NCBI GenBank assembly: GCA_036169595.1
Contig: CM069766.1
Location: forward strand, 5,016,279-5,080,278
Origin: Dictyostelium firmibasis
Taxonomy: Eukaryota > Evosea > Eumycetozoa > Dictyosteliales > Dictyosteliaceae
Length of the DNA stretch: 64,000 bases
Reading direction: 5' to 3'
The notes beneath the pieces were generated by a model that was not told the DNA's origin, did no database searches, and saw only the letters and a list, made by a program, of their open reading frames with translations. Position numbers and translations under genes: made by a program. Below, in pieces: positions 32,701-48,889 of the stretch. Numbering within the stretch: position 1 is the first letter of the stretch; the number at the start of each line of letters is the position of its first letter.

Positions 32701-34662
32701 TTACATAAGATTGGAAAGTTGAATAATCCCCAACTTCCAACGTTGTTGGATTTGAATTGGTATTGACTGAATTGATTCTTTGGTCAATACTTCCTGGAAT
32801 GTACCCAGTACTTGAGGAAACAGATGGCGATGATGACGAGGAACTTGAGCTTGAATCATTGGATACCAAGTTGCTGACCTCCATATTGGAAAGATCAGTA
32901 TTATAGAAACCATCTTCGAACTCAATAAGTTCATCTTCTCCATCACAGAAGGCAAAAGTATTGGAGGTGGAAAGGCGAGACATTGGTTCCATTGACTCCA
33001 ATCGAGTAGAAGGGCATTCATTTTCATTGTTGAGTAGTTGATTGTTTGATGATTCAGATGAGATGCAAATAGATCCATTTGAATTTGACCGAATTGAAGT
33101 TGAATTCGATTGAATACTTCTTTTTTGAGTTGCCAATTGTAACTCTTGATCGGCTTGGATGATTTGTGATTCATCTCTGATAGACGACTGAGGTGATCGG
33201 CTTTGACATTGAAGAATCCTGGAATGTGTTCCCCGATCAGATTGATTTTCTTCTTGAGACATTGTTTCCAAAGTTGTTCGAAGAGAATCGATAGGTTCTG
33301 GATTTGACCACCTTGACGGTTGATATACGATAGGGTTGTTGTGTTGTCGGTTTGAACTTTTAGATTGCAGCTCTTTAACTTTCGACAAAGTTTTTGAAAT
33401 GCCATTAATAGTGCAAGCATTTCTCGACGATTCGATGACATGTTTGATTGATCGGTTGACCATTGGAAAGACCAAGTTTGTATGAGCTTGTTTCCTTTCT
33501 TTAGAGTTGCACCTGCACCTGATTCTGATGCATCTGTTGTTAACGCATAATCGTAACTTGGAAAAAGACTTATTTCTTTTCCATTCCATTGGCTTAAGAG
33601 TTTTAACCAATTTGATATTTCTATCTTTACTTCTTGAGGGATTGTAAATGATTGATCCCAATTTCCATTTGCGATAATTAAACTTTGACAATGGAACTTG
33701 TTTGTTTGTCGAGTGTATAGACGGAATGGTATTACTGCATCTTTCAATGCAATAAGCTTTCCTTTTAAACCAGCTAACTTTCTTAGAGAACATGAATCCA
33801 GTTTTAGGAAGTTTCTTATTTCTTTGATGACACTCTTTTTCTTTTTCTCCGGGACAAGCAATTTCATTGATATTGAATCGATTTCTAACCCGAGAAATGT
33901 TATTGTTCGAGTTGGTCGTAAAACACTCTTTTCTAGATTTAATTTGAATCCCAGTTTTAATAAAAGGTCCATTGTTTTGTTGAGGTTGAGAGTACATTCT
34001 TCTTTTGTTGAACCAACAATTAGAAGATCGTCCAAGTAAGCGATTACTGATACATTGATTTCTCTTAATCTTTGGAGTACTGGTCTCATTAACATTGTGA
34101 AGACTCGAGGAGCTGTTGATAATCCGAATGGCATCGTTTTCCAACGATAATGAATTCCTTTCCAAACGAACCGAAATAGGTCTCTGAATCTTTCGTCCAC
34201 TAAGATATGAAGGTAGGCTTTCTTGATATCGAGTTTTACCATGTAATAACCTTGTTTCAACATTGATGAGAGATTCTTTATTCCTTCCATCTTGAATGAT
34301 TGATTGCTGATGAACTTGTTTAATCTTTTTAAATCTAGTACTGGACGAAATAAATTCGTTCCAGCTTTTGGAACCGTAAACACGTTGGAGTAAAAAACGA
34401 GTTTTGAATAACGGTTTGGAAGTACTTGCTCTATAGCATCGTCTAGTAGCAATTCTTGTACTTCGTTTGTGATGCATTCCGCTTTCGGACCATCTGACAT
34501 CGAGATCGGAATTGGGTTCAGCATCGGTTTGAAGTTTGGAAGTAGATGAATCTTTAGACCATTCACTACCTCTTGACAAAAGTTTGGAAGACCCAATTCT
34601 TTCCAAACCTGTTTGAAGTGGACGAGACGTCCACCTACCGGTAAGTTTACTTCTTGTTCTTC
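32701..34662 (-). CDS. DIRS-II reverse transcriptase / RNase H
   Basis: Full-length gene with LPVGGRLVHF start (no ATG nearby), KLDIKKAYLHI, FGLSTAPRVFT, YLDDLL, RNase H residues (TTDASESGAG, SNRREMLALL, QTDNTTTLSY, KADHLSRL) and a complete C-terminus (QLSNLM). Overlaps gag by about 16 bp and the recombinase frame throughout. Confidence 0.93.
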   Translation of the reverse strand, partial: EEQEVNLPVGGRLVHFKQVWKELGLPNFCQEVVNGLKIHLLPNFKPMLNPIPISMSDGPKAECITNEVQELLLDDAIEQVLPNRYSKLVFYSNVFTVPKAGTNLFRPVLDLKRLNKFISNQSFKMEGIKNLSSMLKQGYYMVKLDIKKAYLHILVDERFRDLFRFVWKGIHYRWKTMPFGLSTAPRVFTMLMRPVLQRLREINVSVIAYLDDLLIVGSTKEECTLNLNKTMDLLLKLGFKLNLEKSVLRPTRTITFLGLEIDSISMKLLVPEKKKKSVIKEIRNFLKLDSCSLRKLAGLKGKLIALKDAVIPFRLYTRQTNKFHCQSLIIANGNWDQSFTIPQEVKIEISNWLKLLSQWNGKEISLFPSYDYALTTDASESGAGATLKKGNKLIQTWSFQWSTDQSNMSSNRREMLALLMAFQKLCRKLKSCNLKVQTDNTTTLSYINRQGGQIQNLSILFEQLWKQCLKKKINLIGEHIPGFFNVKADHLSRLSEMNHKSSKPIKSYNWQLKKEVFNRIQLQFGQIQMDLFASHLNHQTINYSTMKMNALLLDWSQWNQCLAFPPPILLPSVMEKMNLLSSKMVSIILIFPIWRSATWYPMIQAQVPRHHRHLFPQVLGTFQEVLTKESIQSIPIQIQQRWKLGIIQLSNLM

Positions 34663-35699
34663 GGAAAACGGTAGTTGTTGTTGGAACCGTTTCCAGACTT
34701 TGTATTGTTGCTACCTGCTGCAACAGTACTTTGGGATCCATTGAAGTTGTTGGATCGGCCATTACTCCCACTATTGGATTTACTATTACTACTGTTTCCA
34801 TTAGTGTTATTACCACTTGAGTTGTTATTATTGTTGTTATTGTTGTTATTATTAAATGATTTCTTAAATCTTGATTTTGATTGATAACTGCTTTTTGATA
34901 ATGATTGTTTTGTTTCATTATTCTTTCTGATTACCTTTGATAACTTTCTTATACGTTCAGTTTCAGTTTCATCAAATAATTTTGGAGTATCCTTTATCTT
35001 GATTGGTTGAACGACTTCAGAACCATATATTTCTTTTGATATGTTGTTACGACGAACACGACTTAATGATGCTTGTGCATTAATAGTTAAAAGAATAGTA
35101 GAATCAGCTAAATAACTTAATAGTTCAGTATCGACTTCAGAATTATCAGTAGATGATAACATGTTTGATATCAAGAGGATAGGTTTCAATATATCATTGA
35201 TTCTTTTTTCGACAATGAATAGATCAGAATCATTATTCTTGAGATGAGATGAGGCAGTAATACCATCTGGAGTACCGAATGGAGCAACATTAACTTGAAA
35301 ATTTGATGGAAAGCAAAAAGTTTTATTAAAATCAGAAATATCGTTCTTTTTGAGGATACATTGTTCTTCAACCAGTAAACCTTGATTGTTTAATAAATGT
35401 TTATATTCATTAAACAATGAATCAGATAATTGATATTCAGTTGGTATATCGACATCATTATTTGAATCATCATCATTATCTTCATTCTCTATATCTGAAT
35501 TGTTATTATTCTCTTGATTTTTACTTATATTATTGTTAGATGTTATTGGTTCTTTAACGTATCTACTAAATGTTAATGTTAATTTGTTTATTTGATCTTC
35601 AATTGATTTCATTCTAATATCCATTAAATTTGTGTTATTATCTGTAGAGGAACTGCCATAGCTTTGATCATTAGAGTTATTATTAACAGTGGTGTTCAT
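34647..35699 (-). CDS. DIRS-II ORF1, gag-like protein
   Basis: 350 codons, near-identical to 8663-9715, with N-terminal Asn/Ser-rich region, coiled segment, FCFPSNFQVNVAPFGTPDG central domain and poly-Asn run before the Gly/Ser tail. Confidence 0.88.
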   Translation of the reverse strand: MNTTVNNNSNDQSYGSSSTDNNTNLMDIRMKSIEDQINKLTLTFSRYVKEPITSNNNISKNQENNNNSDIENEDNDDDSNNDVDIPTEYQLSDSLFNEYKHLLNNQGLLVEEQCILKKNDISDFNKTFCFPSNFQVNVAPFGTPDGITASSHLKNNDSDLFIVEKRINDILKPILLISNMLSSTDNSEVDTELLSYLADSTILLTINAQASLSRVRRNNISKEIYGSEVVQPIKIKDTPKLFDETETERIRKLSKVIRKNNETKQSLSKSSYQSKSRFKKSFNNNNNNNNNNNSSGNNTNGNSSNSKSNSGSNGRSNNFNGSQSTVAAGSNNTKSGNGSNNNYRFPKNKK

Positions 35700-35906
35700 T
35701 ATTTTATTTAATTTAAAATATTGTATGAGTTAGTATAATATTAAATTAAAATATATAAAAATATTGTTATAAATTAATTATTTGTATAAAAATTGTGTGA
35801 ATGTATCTTAAACATATAGGAGGAATTCCCAAATAAAATAAATCAAATTGTAAAAGTTTCTGTGTGGTATTTATAATGAAATGCATTCGTCTGTAAAAAT
35901 TTCAAC

Positions 35907-35940
<34 letters not shown>

Positions 35941-36103
35941 TTTTTCCCCCACTTTTTGGCGCACTTATTTGCGCGGGAAATTTTAACACACCCTACACCA
36001 CACTTTGCGCGAAATTTTTAAAAATTTAAAAATTATCTTAAATATTTGGGAATAATCAAATAAATAAATGTATTCATAATATAAATATATATATGATAAT
36101 ATA
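35700..36103 (-). repeat. DIRS-II left inverted terminal repeat with promoter
   Basis: TATA box at about 35868-35875 (tatttata on plus, facing gag on minus), a poly(A) tract and gcgcacttatttgcgcggg. About 170 bp of A/T-rich leader precedes gag. Confidence 0.75.
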
Positions 36104-36712
36104 AAATTAAAATATAAAAAAGTTTATTAAAAACTATAATTATATCATAGTTTTTTTTTTTTTTTTGGGAACGCGTGGTTTTTTTTATAATTAAAAAAAT
36201 AAAGGTTTTAATTTTTATTTTACTTATTTGTCATTCAATTTTATTTAAAAGGTAACATATTCTCAATTATAGTAATGTATTTTTTTAATTTTTTTTAAAT
36301 TTTTTTTTTAATTTTTTTTTTTAAATTTTTTTTTTTAAATTTTTTTTCTAAATTCTTTTTTTGATCACCACAGAACAATAACCCATTTAATTATATAATT
36401 TAAATATTTGAATAATAATTAAAAAAATCTCAATTTTACAAATTTTCATTCGTTTTTTATTTTTTTATTATTTAATATTTTTTTTTTAAATATTTATTGA
36501 ATGTATAAAATATCTTACAGAAATTGACATAAAAAAACAAAAATGTTCAATAAAAGAGAATCAAATTTCGAAGAAGATTTTAATGTATAAGAGAGGAAAA
36601 CAAATTCACAGTAACAGAGATAAATTTTAGATCAATAAAACATACGAATAGTCAACCATTAATACAACACTTTACATATGATCCAACTAGCTCATTGTCG
36701 ATAGAAGATAAC

Positions 36713-36880
36713 ACCAATACCAATACTAACACCAACACCAATACCAATACTAACACCAACACCAACACCAACACCAACACCAACACCAACACCACCACCA
36801 ACACCAACACCAACACTAACACCAACACTTACATCAATACCAACACCAACTTCAACACCAACATCAATTTCAACACCACC
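36713..36880. repeat. AACACC/AATACC array of element D copy 2
   Basis: Same hexanucleotide array as at 17186, with different unit number and a few substitutions. Array length differs between copies while the flanks are nearly identical. Confidence 0.85.
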
Positions 36881-37686
36881 TTCCAATACAACAACATCAT
36901 CGACATAACAAATTATTATAATTCCAATAACAACCAACCACAAAATGAAATTGAAGATGATACTGAAGTTGAATCACAACAATGATATGATATTGTTCAT
37001 GGTATGATGGATTCGTTGTTGACATTTTAAACAATGAATCATTCAGGTATTCAATATTCCACAAGGAAAAACAATCCAAGATTTTTTACCTGATGATTTT
37101 TTAAATTTAAATAACCATTCCAATGTAATTGATGAAGATGAAGATCAAGATCAAGATCAAGTCGTTGATTTTTTTGAAGATGAAAACCATCAAAATCCCG
37201 AAATTGGTTCTGACGACGATGATTATTTTATCCAAGAGAATCAATATGATAATGATGAATATGATAATGATGAATATGATAACGATGAAGATGAAATTAT
37301 AAATTCTCAATTTATGTAAAATATTCAAATAAAATTAAGTAAAATATTTTAAAAAAAAAAAAATAATTAAGAAAAATATATAGTAAAATTTTAATTATTA
37401 TTTTTAATCATTCAATTTTTATAAATCTTTTTTTATTTAAAAGGTAACTTAATTGAGATTATAAAAATGTATTTATTCTATAAAAAACAAATACTACTAA
37501 TTAATTGGCTCTGATTATATTATAGTTTTTTTTTTTTGTTGTGATTTTTTTTTTTTTATTAAAAAAAAAAAGTTTTAAATTTTATTTTACTTATTTGTTA
37601 TTTAGTTTTTATAAATCTTTTTTTATTTAAAAGGCAACTTAATTGAGATTATAGTTATGTATTTTTTTTATAAAAAAAATAAATAA

Positions 37687-40600
37687 TTTTAAAAGTATGG
37701 TTTCTTTTTGGCATTCATTTGCGATATCGCTAAAATTTGTGATCTCTTCTATCAATGTTTCTAATAATTGGTTTTCTGATCGTAGTGGACCGATTATCTC
37801 CTGTTGTACTTGCTTTGCTTGGGCTATAATGTCTTCAAGTTGCTCTTGATATAAGCGAAAAGCATCCATCCCATCCTTAAACACCTTATCCTCTAAACTT
37901 GAGGCATTTAATGTACGTTCATGTTGCGCTTTGTTTTGATTTTTTAAAGAAGTAAAGGTTGCTCGATATTGCTTCAAGTGATTTTCAAATCTTTCCTTAT
38001 TGAACCAAGTGAAGTCTGAATCGGAAAGAACTTCTGCTGCTTGTTCTTTGTGATAGATTTTTAGTTTAATGTTCTCTGTATACAATTCAGTAGATTTTGA
38101 AGGGGTTACTGCAAGTTGTAAGCATTCCAACATTGAATCTCCTTTGACAACGCTTGTCTGTTTGCTGTCTTTTGTTACCACTTGGTCTAAGGTAAGCTTT
38201 ACCTTCCCTGCATATTTTTTACCGGCTAATTGCAATTCCAAACCTTTGATACTTTCTAATGCTACAACGATGTCCTGCATGGCAACCTCACGTCCCCGAT
38301 TGATGATGTTAATGTCTAATTTTTCGTTATCCTGTAACTGATTTTTGGTTGATTTTATTTCAAGACTGATTCCCCCTTCACGCCAAAGAACCTCTTTCTC
38401 TGCAAGTACAATACCTTCTCGTTCTATGGTAAGTAGCACCTTCGCCTCTTTTACTTTATCAGGCACACGAAATCCTTGTACGTGAATAGATCGTGTATCA
38501 TGCGATTTTTCCACCGTTTGCTGCTCAATCAAATTAGCTAGATTTTTTTTATCTGTTATGTAATGTCCGTCTTGGGCAGGAGCAGGACGTCTATCAAACC
38601 AGCTATTTGATTTTTTCAAACTACTCTCTTGGCTGGTATTACTCAACTTAAATTCTATTTCTTTTTCTTTTGTGCGTAATACAATAGTATACGCTGCAGG
38701 TACAATAGGACCTGCAGAATTTTCAGTGTAAAGCTGGCTGTATTACTTCCGACAAATGGATTAAAGTCTTTAATTTCTATCTGATCTTCTTTCCATGCGA
38801 GGCGCAATGGAGCACCTTTTGGTTCCTTTCCGTAATATAATTGCAGATCAAATATGAGATGTTGTGTTTGTTTCTGGAAAAATAAATAAAATGATTTCTT
38901 TATCGATTTCTTTTACTTTTAGGCGATCAGGTAAGGGATTTTTACCATCTAGTGAAAGAAAGCTATTACTATTCTCTTGATCAATGCCTATGAAAATGTT
39001 ATCCATCTGAATTTGATCACGAAGACGCCCCCAGCAATCGTTTCTATTTTTAAATGAACCTTTTTATTTGCGCCCACCACCGTCGCATGGTCAGTACTTT
39101 TATTGGCTATGAGTTTTAGAAGTACTTCTTTGGCATGGAAAACTTCTTTTCTAATGGGGTGTAATAATTGTCCTTTAAATACAACACCAAAGTGATAAAG
39201 TACAGCGCCTGCTTTTGAGAAGTTGATAGGAAGTGATTGTTTTACTGTACTCAAGCCGGGATCAAGCGTGAATTTGCCTATAGTATGTCCTTTAAGTGTT
39301 ACTTTCTCTACTTCTTGTTCTTGCTGATCCTTGCTATCTTTTACTTCCCCCCTGCTTTCACAGTACAGTTCCACCCCTTCAGCTGTTTCACTCCCGGTAT
39401 TCTGAATGGTATATACCACTTGCCCATCCTCCTGGTAAAGTTCATTGATCTTTAAATTTACATCTATAGGAAAAAAAGTATCTTTCTCTTCCTTGGTCAT
39501 CCTTTTTTCAGGCGTTTTAACATTATCCTTCCCATCGTCCAATACTTCATAGGCTAACCTATATTCGATGTCTATATTTTCCTGGCCATTAAAATCAATA
39601 CGACCTAAATCTTGGAGGGTAATCGATTTATCTTTGTCAAGATTCCCTACTGGTTTTTCTAGCAATTCTTCTGTCTTTATGGCTTTGCCTTGCAGGGTGA
39701 CTCCAGGGTCAATCACTAATGTTTTTTCTATCTCCTGATTACCTGGTATGGAAGATAATGCTAATTCATAGGTATTATTATCCTTGGTCGTAACCGCCTT
39801 ACATGTATAGTTGCTTCTCTACCACTGGTTCTGGTAATTAACAATTTTAGCTTTCCCTTTTCCGTAGGATTATGGTTCGGATTTTTGATCTTGAGTTGGA
39901 TTTGATTATCATTACCTTCTCCCCTAGAAGGGCTCGTTTGGGTTAATATCAACGTTTTTTGTGCATGCCAAGGAAAAGTGGCACTTACTACCTTATCTTG
40001 ACTATCCGTTAAGTCAACTTGGTACGTTAATGCATTAACATTCTTTCCTGGAACGACTAGTAGGTCAACCTTAAAAGAAGGGTGGTGAGCGTTTAAATCC
40101 GTAAGGTTAGTAAAATGGGTTAGTTTCTCTATGATTTCTGGGACGTCTTGGATTTGATTGTTTGCATCTGCATAATGCAACACCGACCCCACACCTTGTT
40201 TTTGCTTTTTAGAAATAATTTTGAGGTTAAATTTTTCTAAATGAACGACTTCTTCTGGCTTTTCTAATACAAAAGTAAGGGTCGTTATTTTTTGATCTCC
40301 CACCAATTCACTAGGTGTTACTTCCATTTTCAAATAGGTCGAAGTACTAAGGGTATCACTTCCACATCCACACGAACTAACACTCAAAATGAAAATCCAT
40401 GCAAGAACAGAAAGTAATATAGGATAATTATGGATAAATGGTTTTAACTGCAATGATTTCTACGGAACCTAACGGTTGAAATTTCTATTGTTTAGTATAT
40501 TTTTCGATCCTTATGACTGTTTACCTTCAAAGCAGTCGTCAATAAAAAACCGTTGGCGTGGAGCGTATAAGAAAGATGGTAATGAAAACGGAAGCGCGGG

Positions 40601-40999
40601 GAAATAGAAGCATCATAGACTTGATCAGATTGATATATGAAGTAGGGAGTCCAATGGTCTGAACTGTGTATTATTTAGGATGGACTGGTTCCATCCTAAG
40701 ATTTTAAAAACAGGTCTTACCTCTTTTGAGGAAAGCGCATTTTGTAGGGAACGTTTATTTTCCCTTGCTGTATGGCAGTGAGTTTATCGCGCAAACTTAA
40801 TTGTTTGTCTTTAGACAGGTAATCATCAGTAAGTAACTTGCCCAATAGATGATCATACTCATGTTGCACAACCCGTGCATGCATTCCTTCCAGTTCTTCT
40901 TCTTGAAAATTCCAATTGCTGTCATAAAACTGAATCCGAATCCGGTTAGGCCTCGGAACATTGACTACAACACCCGGTATACTTAAACACCCTTCTTCA
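37687..40999. other. Bacterial-type DNA fragment II
   Basis: About 3.3 kb at roughly 40% GC between truncated element D and truncated DIRS-I. It carries a broken lipoprotein gene and the end of a peptide deformylase gene, both on the minus strand. 40454-40716 between them has no gene I can name. Sequence style and the deformylase point to a Bacteroidetes, plausibly an Amoebophilus-like endosymbiont of amoebae (inference). Confidence 0.7.
37690..40453 (-). pseudogene. Bacterial lipoprotein gene broken into three frames
   Basis: Segment 1 (40453-39761) starts with a lipoprotein signal, hydrophobic SVLAWIFIL then a lipobox-like SVSSC. Segment 2 (39716-38988) and segment 3 (38646 to about 37690) continue in the same direction in other frames with the same style: repeated beta-rich domains of about 100 residues (for example VTLKGHTIGKFTLDPG, VVYTIQNTGSETAEGVEL) like immunoglobulin/CARDB-type adhesion or scaffold modules. 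The last 80 residues of segment 3 are helical (FKDGMDAFRLYQEQLEDI). I read one large surface lipoprotein with at least two frameshifts. It could be two genes. No precise family is recognised. Confidence 0.6.
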
Positions 41000-41000
41000 T
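40717..41000 (-). pseudogene. def: Peptide deformylase, C-terminal half
   Basis: Contains motif 2 EEGCLSIPG and motif 3 QHEYDHLLG, which bind the catalytic metal through Cys and two His. Peptide deformylase removes the formyl group from bacterial nascent proteins. The end ([15 protein letters not shown]) resembles Bacteroidetes enzymes. Motif 1 (GxGLAAxQ) and the N-terminal half are missing; the frame instead continues without a stop into DIRS RT codons at 41000-41247, giving a 176-codon chimeric ORF. Almost certainly non-functional. Confidence 0.85.
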
Positions 41001-41247
41001 GATGACGAGGAACTTGAGCTTGAATCATCGGATACCAAGTTGCTGATCTCCAAATCGGGAAGATAAGTATTATAGAAACCATCTTCGAACTCAATAAGTT
41101 CATCTTCTCCATCACAGAAGGCAAAAGTATTGGAGGTGGGAACGCTAGACATTGATTCCACTGACTCCAATCGAGTTGTAGAGCATTCATTTTCATGGTT
41201 GAGTAATTGATTGTTTGATGGTTGAAGTGTGAAGCAAATAGATCCAT
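41001..41247 (-). pseudogene. DIRS-I RT C-terminal domain fragment
   Basis: Encodes [18 protein letters not shown] through QVPRHH, the post-RNase H domain of the DIRS RT protein. It continues the RT reading frame broken at 53763 on the other side of element C. Confidence 0.88.
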
Positions 41248-41340
41248 TGAGGTGTTTTCACTTACTTAAATTTAAATATTAAATTACAATTTCAAAACTT
41301 AAGATGTGTATACTTTCACAGATTTAAATTTAATTTTTGG
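41248..41340. repeat. Element C left terminal repeat
   Basis: From gaggtgttttcacttac to agatttaaatttaattttt; identical to the fragment at 22741-22815 and imperfectly inverted relative to 53670-53762. Confidence 0.8.
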
Positions 41341-41668
41341 AAAAAACATAAGCCTTAAAAAATGAATACTTTTTTTATAATTTATAAATGAAAAGATTTA
41401 ATTTTTATTTATTGGGATTGGTTTTATTTTTTAATAGTTGAATCAATATTTCAGACAACACTTCTAATTGGTTACTTGATCTTTCTAGTTGTGTTATTAA
41501 TCTAGAGTTTAAAGAGTTATTAACACTATCTTGTTTAATTTGATGATCTAACTTTTCTCTTTCGATCTGTTCTTGTTTTTCAAGTCTGGAGCATACCTTC
41601 CCTCTGAATGATTTTTCATCTTGAAAGATATTTGTTAAAGTTGAATAACGATCTCTTCTTACATTTGT

Positions 41669-41760
41669 CACTGCAAATTATCGTAGTTTCCGTGGGGGTA
41701 AATTAATGTGGGAAAATACCCCCACCCCCCACTTTTTTCAATTGAAATTTTTACATGACA
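41669..41760. repeat. Transposon A left terminal repeat and subterminal hairpin
   Basis: CACTGCAAATTATCG followed by a 9-bp stem, gtgggggta (41692-41700) pairing with tacccccac (41717-41725) around a 16-base loop. Confidence 0.7.
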
Positions 41761-44700
41761 CACTAAGAAAACTGCATATTCAACCTAACATTCGTAGTTT
41801 CCCTCTCATTCAAAAAAAATTAATAGTAATAAATATAAGGTGCATTAAACTTTATTTAATTTTTTTTAATGAAAAATAATGATTTGATTTGATTAAAATA
41901 AACTTGATTTGATTTGATTAAAATAAACTTGATTTGATTTGTGAGTTGGTGTTTGATTAGATTGTTTTTTTTTTTTTTGAAAAATTTGTTTTAATTTGCC
42001 CAAATTATTGTCGGTTGGTTTGTTTTCAGTTTTTTTTTTTTTTTAACTATTTTTTATTAATTTTCCCTAGTATATTATTATTTAATTGTTTTAGTATTAT
42101 TATCATATAATTATAGTTCCACAATTTTATTGTTTCTAAATATTTCTAAATATTTTTCTTGATGAATTCCATTATAATTTTTTTAATTTTCTTTTTCTTG
42201 AATGTTGGTTTGAGTGGTGGTATGAATGATGGAAACCAAAAACACAATAATGGAGACCAGAATCAGAACTATTTAAATTTGTTGGCCGTGGTTGCTGATA
42301 ATTACGTTCCAAATCAAAGGTTTCACCCATATCGCCATTTAAATAATATTTCATACCCTGCGCCTACACATCCAATAGTAACTAATCAAGTACAATTTGA
42401 AAATGTTCAATTACTGGTACCAACACAACCAACAACAAGTCGAGTACCAGTTGCAAATGTTGGTGGTGGTGATGATGATGAAGATGATGTTGAAGTTGAT
42501 GTTGAAGTAGATATTGATGTAAGTGAAGATGAAGTACCAACTCGAACAGTGAATGATAATTTGAATCGTTTTTTTTGTAGACACCAAGGTTGTGCCAATA
42601 ATACTGATGTTGATAGAGGTTTTAAAAAATCTATTTATCGTAACAAGCACGAAAAAAGACTTCATCCAATAAATAACGACCATACAGTGGAATGCAGTGT
42701 TTGTTTGTATTATTCTATTCCATCTAATCGTAATCTTCAAAGAGGATATGATACAAACCCACCAAGACAGCAAATAACTCCACCAGTGGTGGTTGTAAAT
42801 GAAAATGGTGTTGATGGTATTCGTCAGCGAAAGGCATGCATCCATACAGGTTGTAACGTAGTTGTTTCATACAAAAACTTTGCCAAACATGTAAAAGATA
42901 CAAAGCACCATTTAGATTTAGCCAATAATGAAGAGGTTGGTTGTCCAGGTTGTAGTAAAGAGTTGGTTTTACGTGAAAGAAATCAGAATCGTTTGGAGGT
43001 AAATCAAACTGCATTAATTGATTCAAGTCACCTGAACATTCAAACAGTGGCATGTATGAAGTTGATACATGGAATAGTTGATAAAAATTGGGAATCATTT
43101 AGATCTAGCATGCGTATGTCAAACAGTTTTTCGCTAAATAGAGTGAAAAGAAGATGTAACATCGAGTTGCAACATTTTAGAAGAATGATTGTGGATGTTA
43201 CAAACGACACAGCCAAAGCAAACATTATTGGAAAGTATATTCCAATAAAATCTTTGATAGAGCAAGCAATATTAAACGAAAGACCTCCAAACAAATTTCT
43301 TGTTCATTTGGGAGTTGATGGTGCTGCAATGACACGAAATGGGTCCGTATCTCAAGTGATTGCAACAATGCAGTTGGTTTACGGTTCAAAGAAAACATCA
43401 CTTTCTAAATCACCATATGATTCATATGAATTTTTGGTATACAAAGGTAATGAAGAGCCAGAAATGCTTGCACCACAACTAAAACTAATGAAAAAAGATT
43501 TGAAATTAATGACCAAGGAATGTGATCGTCGAAACATCTTTAATTCATTTGTAATTAAATCACCAATACCAAACCAAAACATCGATTATACATTTCAATT
43601 TGTACTTGTAGCTGATCTTGCTTTTCTGATCAACTACCTTGGCCTATACACTGTATGGAAAAGGCAATCAACATACAGGTGTATATGGTGTTACTGTACT
43701 AAACATGAAATAAATACTTTTAAAAAATTTCAATACCGTAACATTTACAAAATGTATGAAACCACACCACCACTACGTTCAGAAAATGCCGGGAAAGCCA
43801 AGTATAGAGGACAAAGAGGTAGACCAATTTTACCGATACCCTTAGAAAAAATAGTTCCTGATTTTCTGCACATGGTCCAGGCGTTGATAAAACACTTTTT
43901 TAAATTGATTTGTGAAGATGGTGAAGTTACTCGAATAAGTGGACATCCATCATGTAAAAGTGAGTATAGGAGAGAGTTGGAGGCATTTTTAACACAAAAA
44001 TGTAAGATCAAGTTGATTAAACCTTCTGATGGTTCTATTGGCCAATTACATACCAACTTTTCAAAGTCTAGAATAAAGTATAATGAATTGATAAGAATAC
44101 TATTTAAATTTAGGAAGTTGATGGAGATTGTCGAAAAACATTCTAGAAATCCGCATAAATCAAAGGTAATTGTTTTTACTCTGATTGTAATAATAGTTGG
44201 GAATATATATATATATTAACAATATAATCTTATCCATAAACAGATTTCTAAGCTCTGGGAGCAAATGTTTGCGTTGATTACATTACTGTCCAATAAAAAG
44301 AAAAGAGTGGATTCTGATAGTTGGTTATCATTTTCATCTGTATTTGGTAATTTGGCCCTTGAAATCTACAAAGACCAAACAACAAGAGAAATTATTTCAA
44401 CATATACCCATATATTTATTTGTCATGTGGGTGATTTTGCAGACTGGTTGGGCGATGAGTTTGATGTGGTTGTGGAAAGTCTTGCTAACTTTGCAACCGA
44501 GGGTAAACATTACTTGAATAAATTAATTTGGGATCGGGCTACAAATAAAAATCACTGCAAATTATCTTCTCCCCCTGCCGTGGGTTTTTACAAGTGTTAA
44601 GTGGGGTCTCATAAAAATTTAATATGTAAAAATTAACTTTGAAAAAAAAAAAAAGTTTCTCATATAAAAATTGTGGGAAGATTTCGACATATACCACCTG

Positions 44701-44926
44701 AAATCTTCGCAACCTGCCGTCTCCTAAAAATTCAAATAAAAGTGTATTTTTCAACCGATTCAGTCCGTGTAAAGATTTATCACAAACTGAATCGGTTAAT
44801 AATTAATTTTTATTTATATTTTTTTTTAAAATTAAAATTTTTTTTTTTTTTTTTTGTTGGTTATTTTTTTTTTTTTTTTTTTTTTGTGATTTTTTTTTTT
44901 TTTTTAATATTATTGTTATTATTTTA

Positions 44927-48889
<3,963 letters not shown>

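Larger units (their letters stand above)
31311..36103 (-). mobile_element. DIRS-II retrotransposon, complete
   Basis: Complete undisturbed reference copy of subfamily II in this window: right repeat 31311-31720, recombinase, RT/RNase H, gag, left repeat 35700-36103. No stop or frameshift seen. Inserted into element D without visible duplication. Confidence 0.93.
31019..37686. mobile_element. Element D copy 2, split by a DIRS-II
   Basis: 31019-31310 matches the first 290 bp of element D (CCCTCCGAAATTTCC onward) and 36104-37686 matches D from about 16578 to 18130. Removing the DIRS-II at 31311-36103 gives taataat followed by attaaaatat, exactly the sequence in copy 1. The 3' end, including most of the tandem array and the right TIR, is lost at 37686 where bacterial-type DNA begins. 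Confidence 0.8.

Noticed and set aside
42411-43582. Several minus-strand frames of 60-144 codons under transposon A
   Set aside because: Shadows of the long plus-strand transposase exon.
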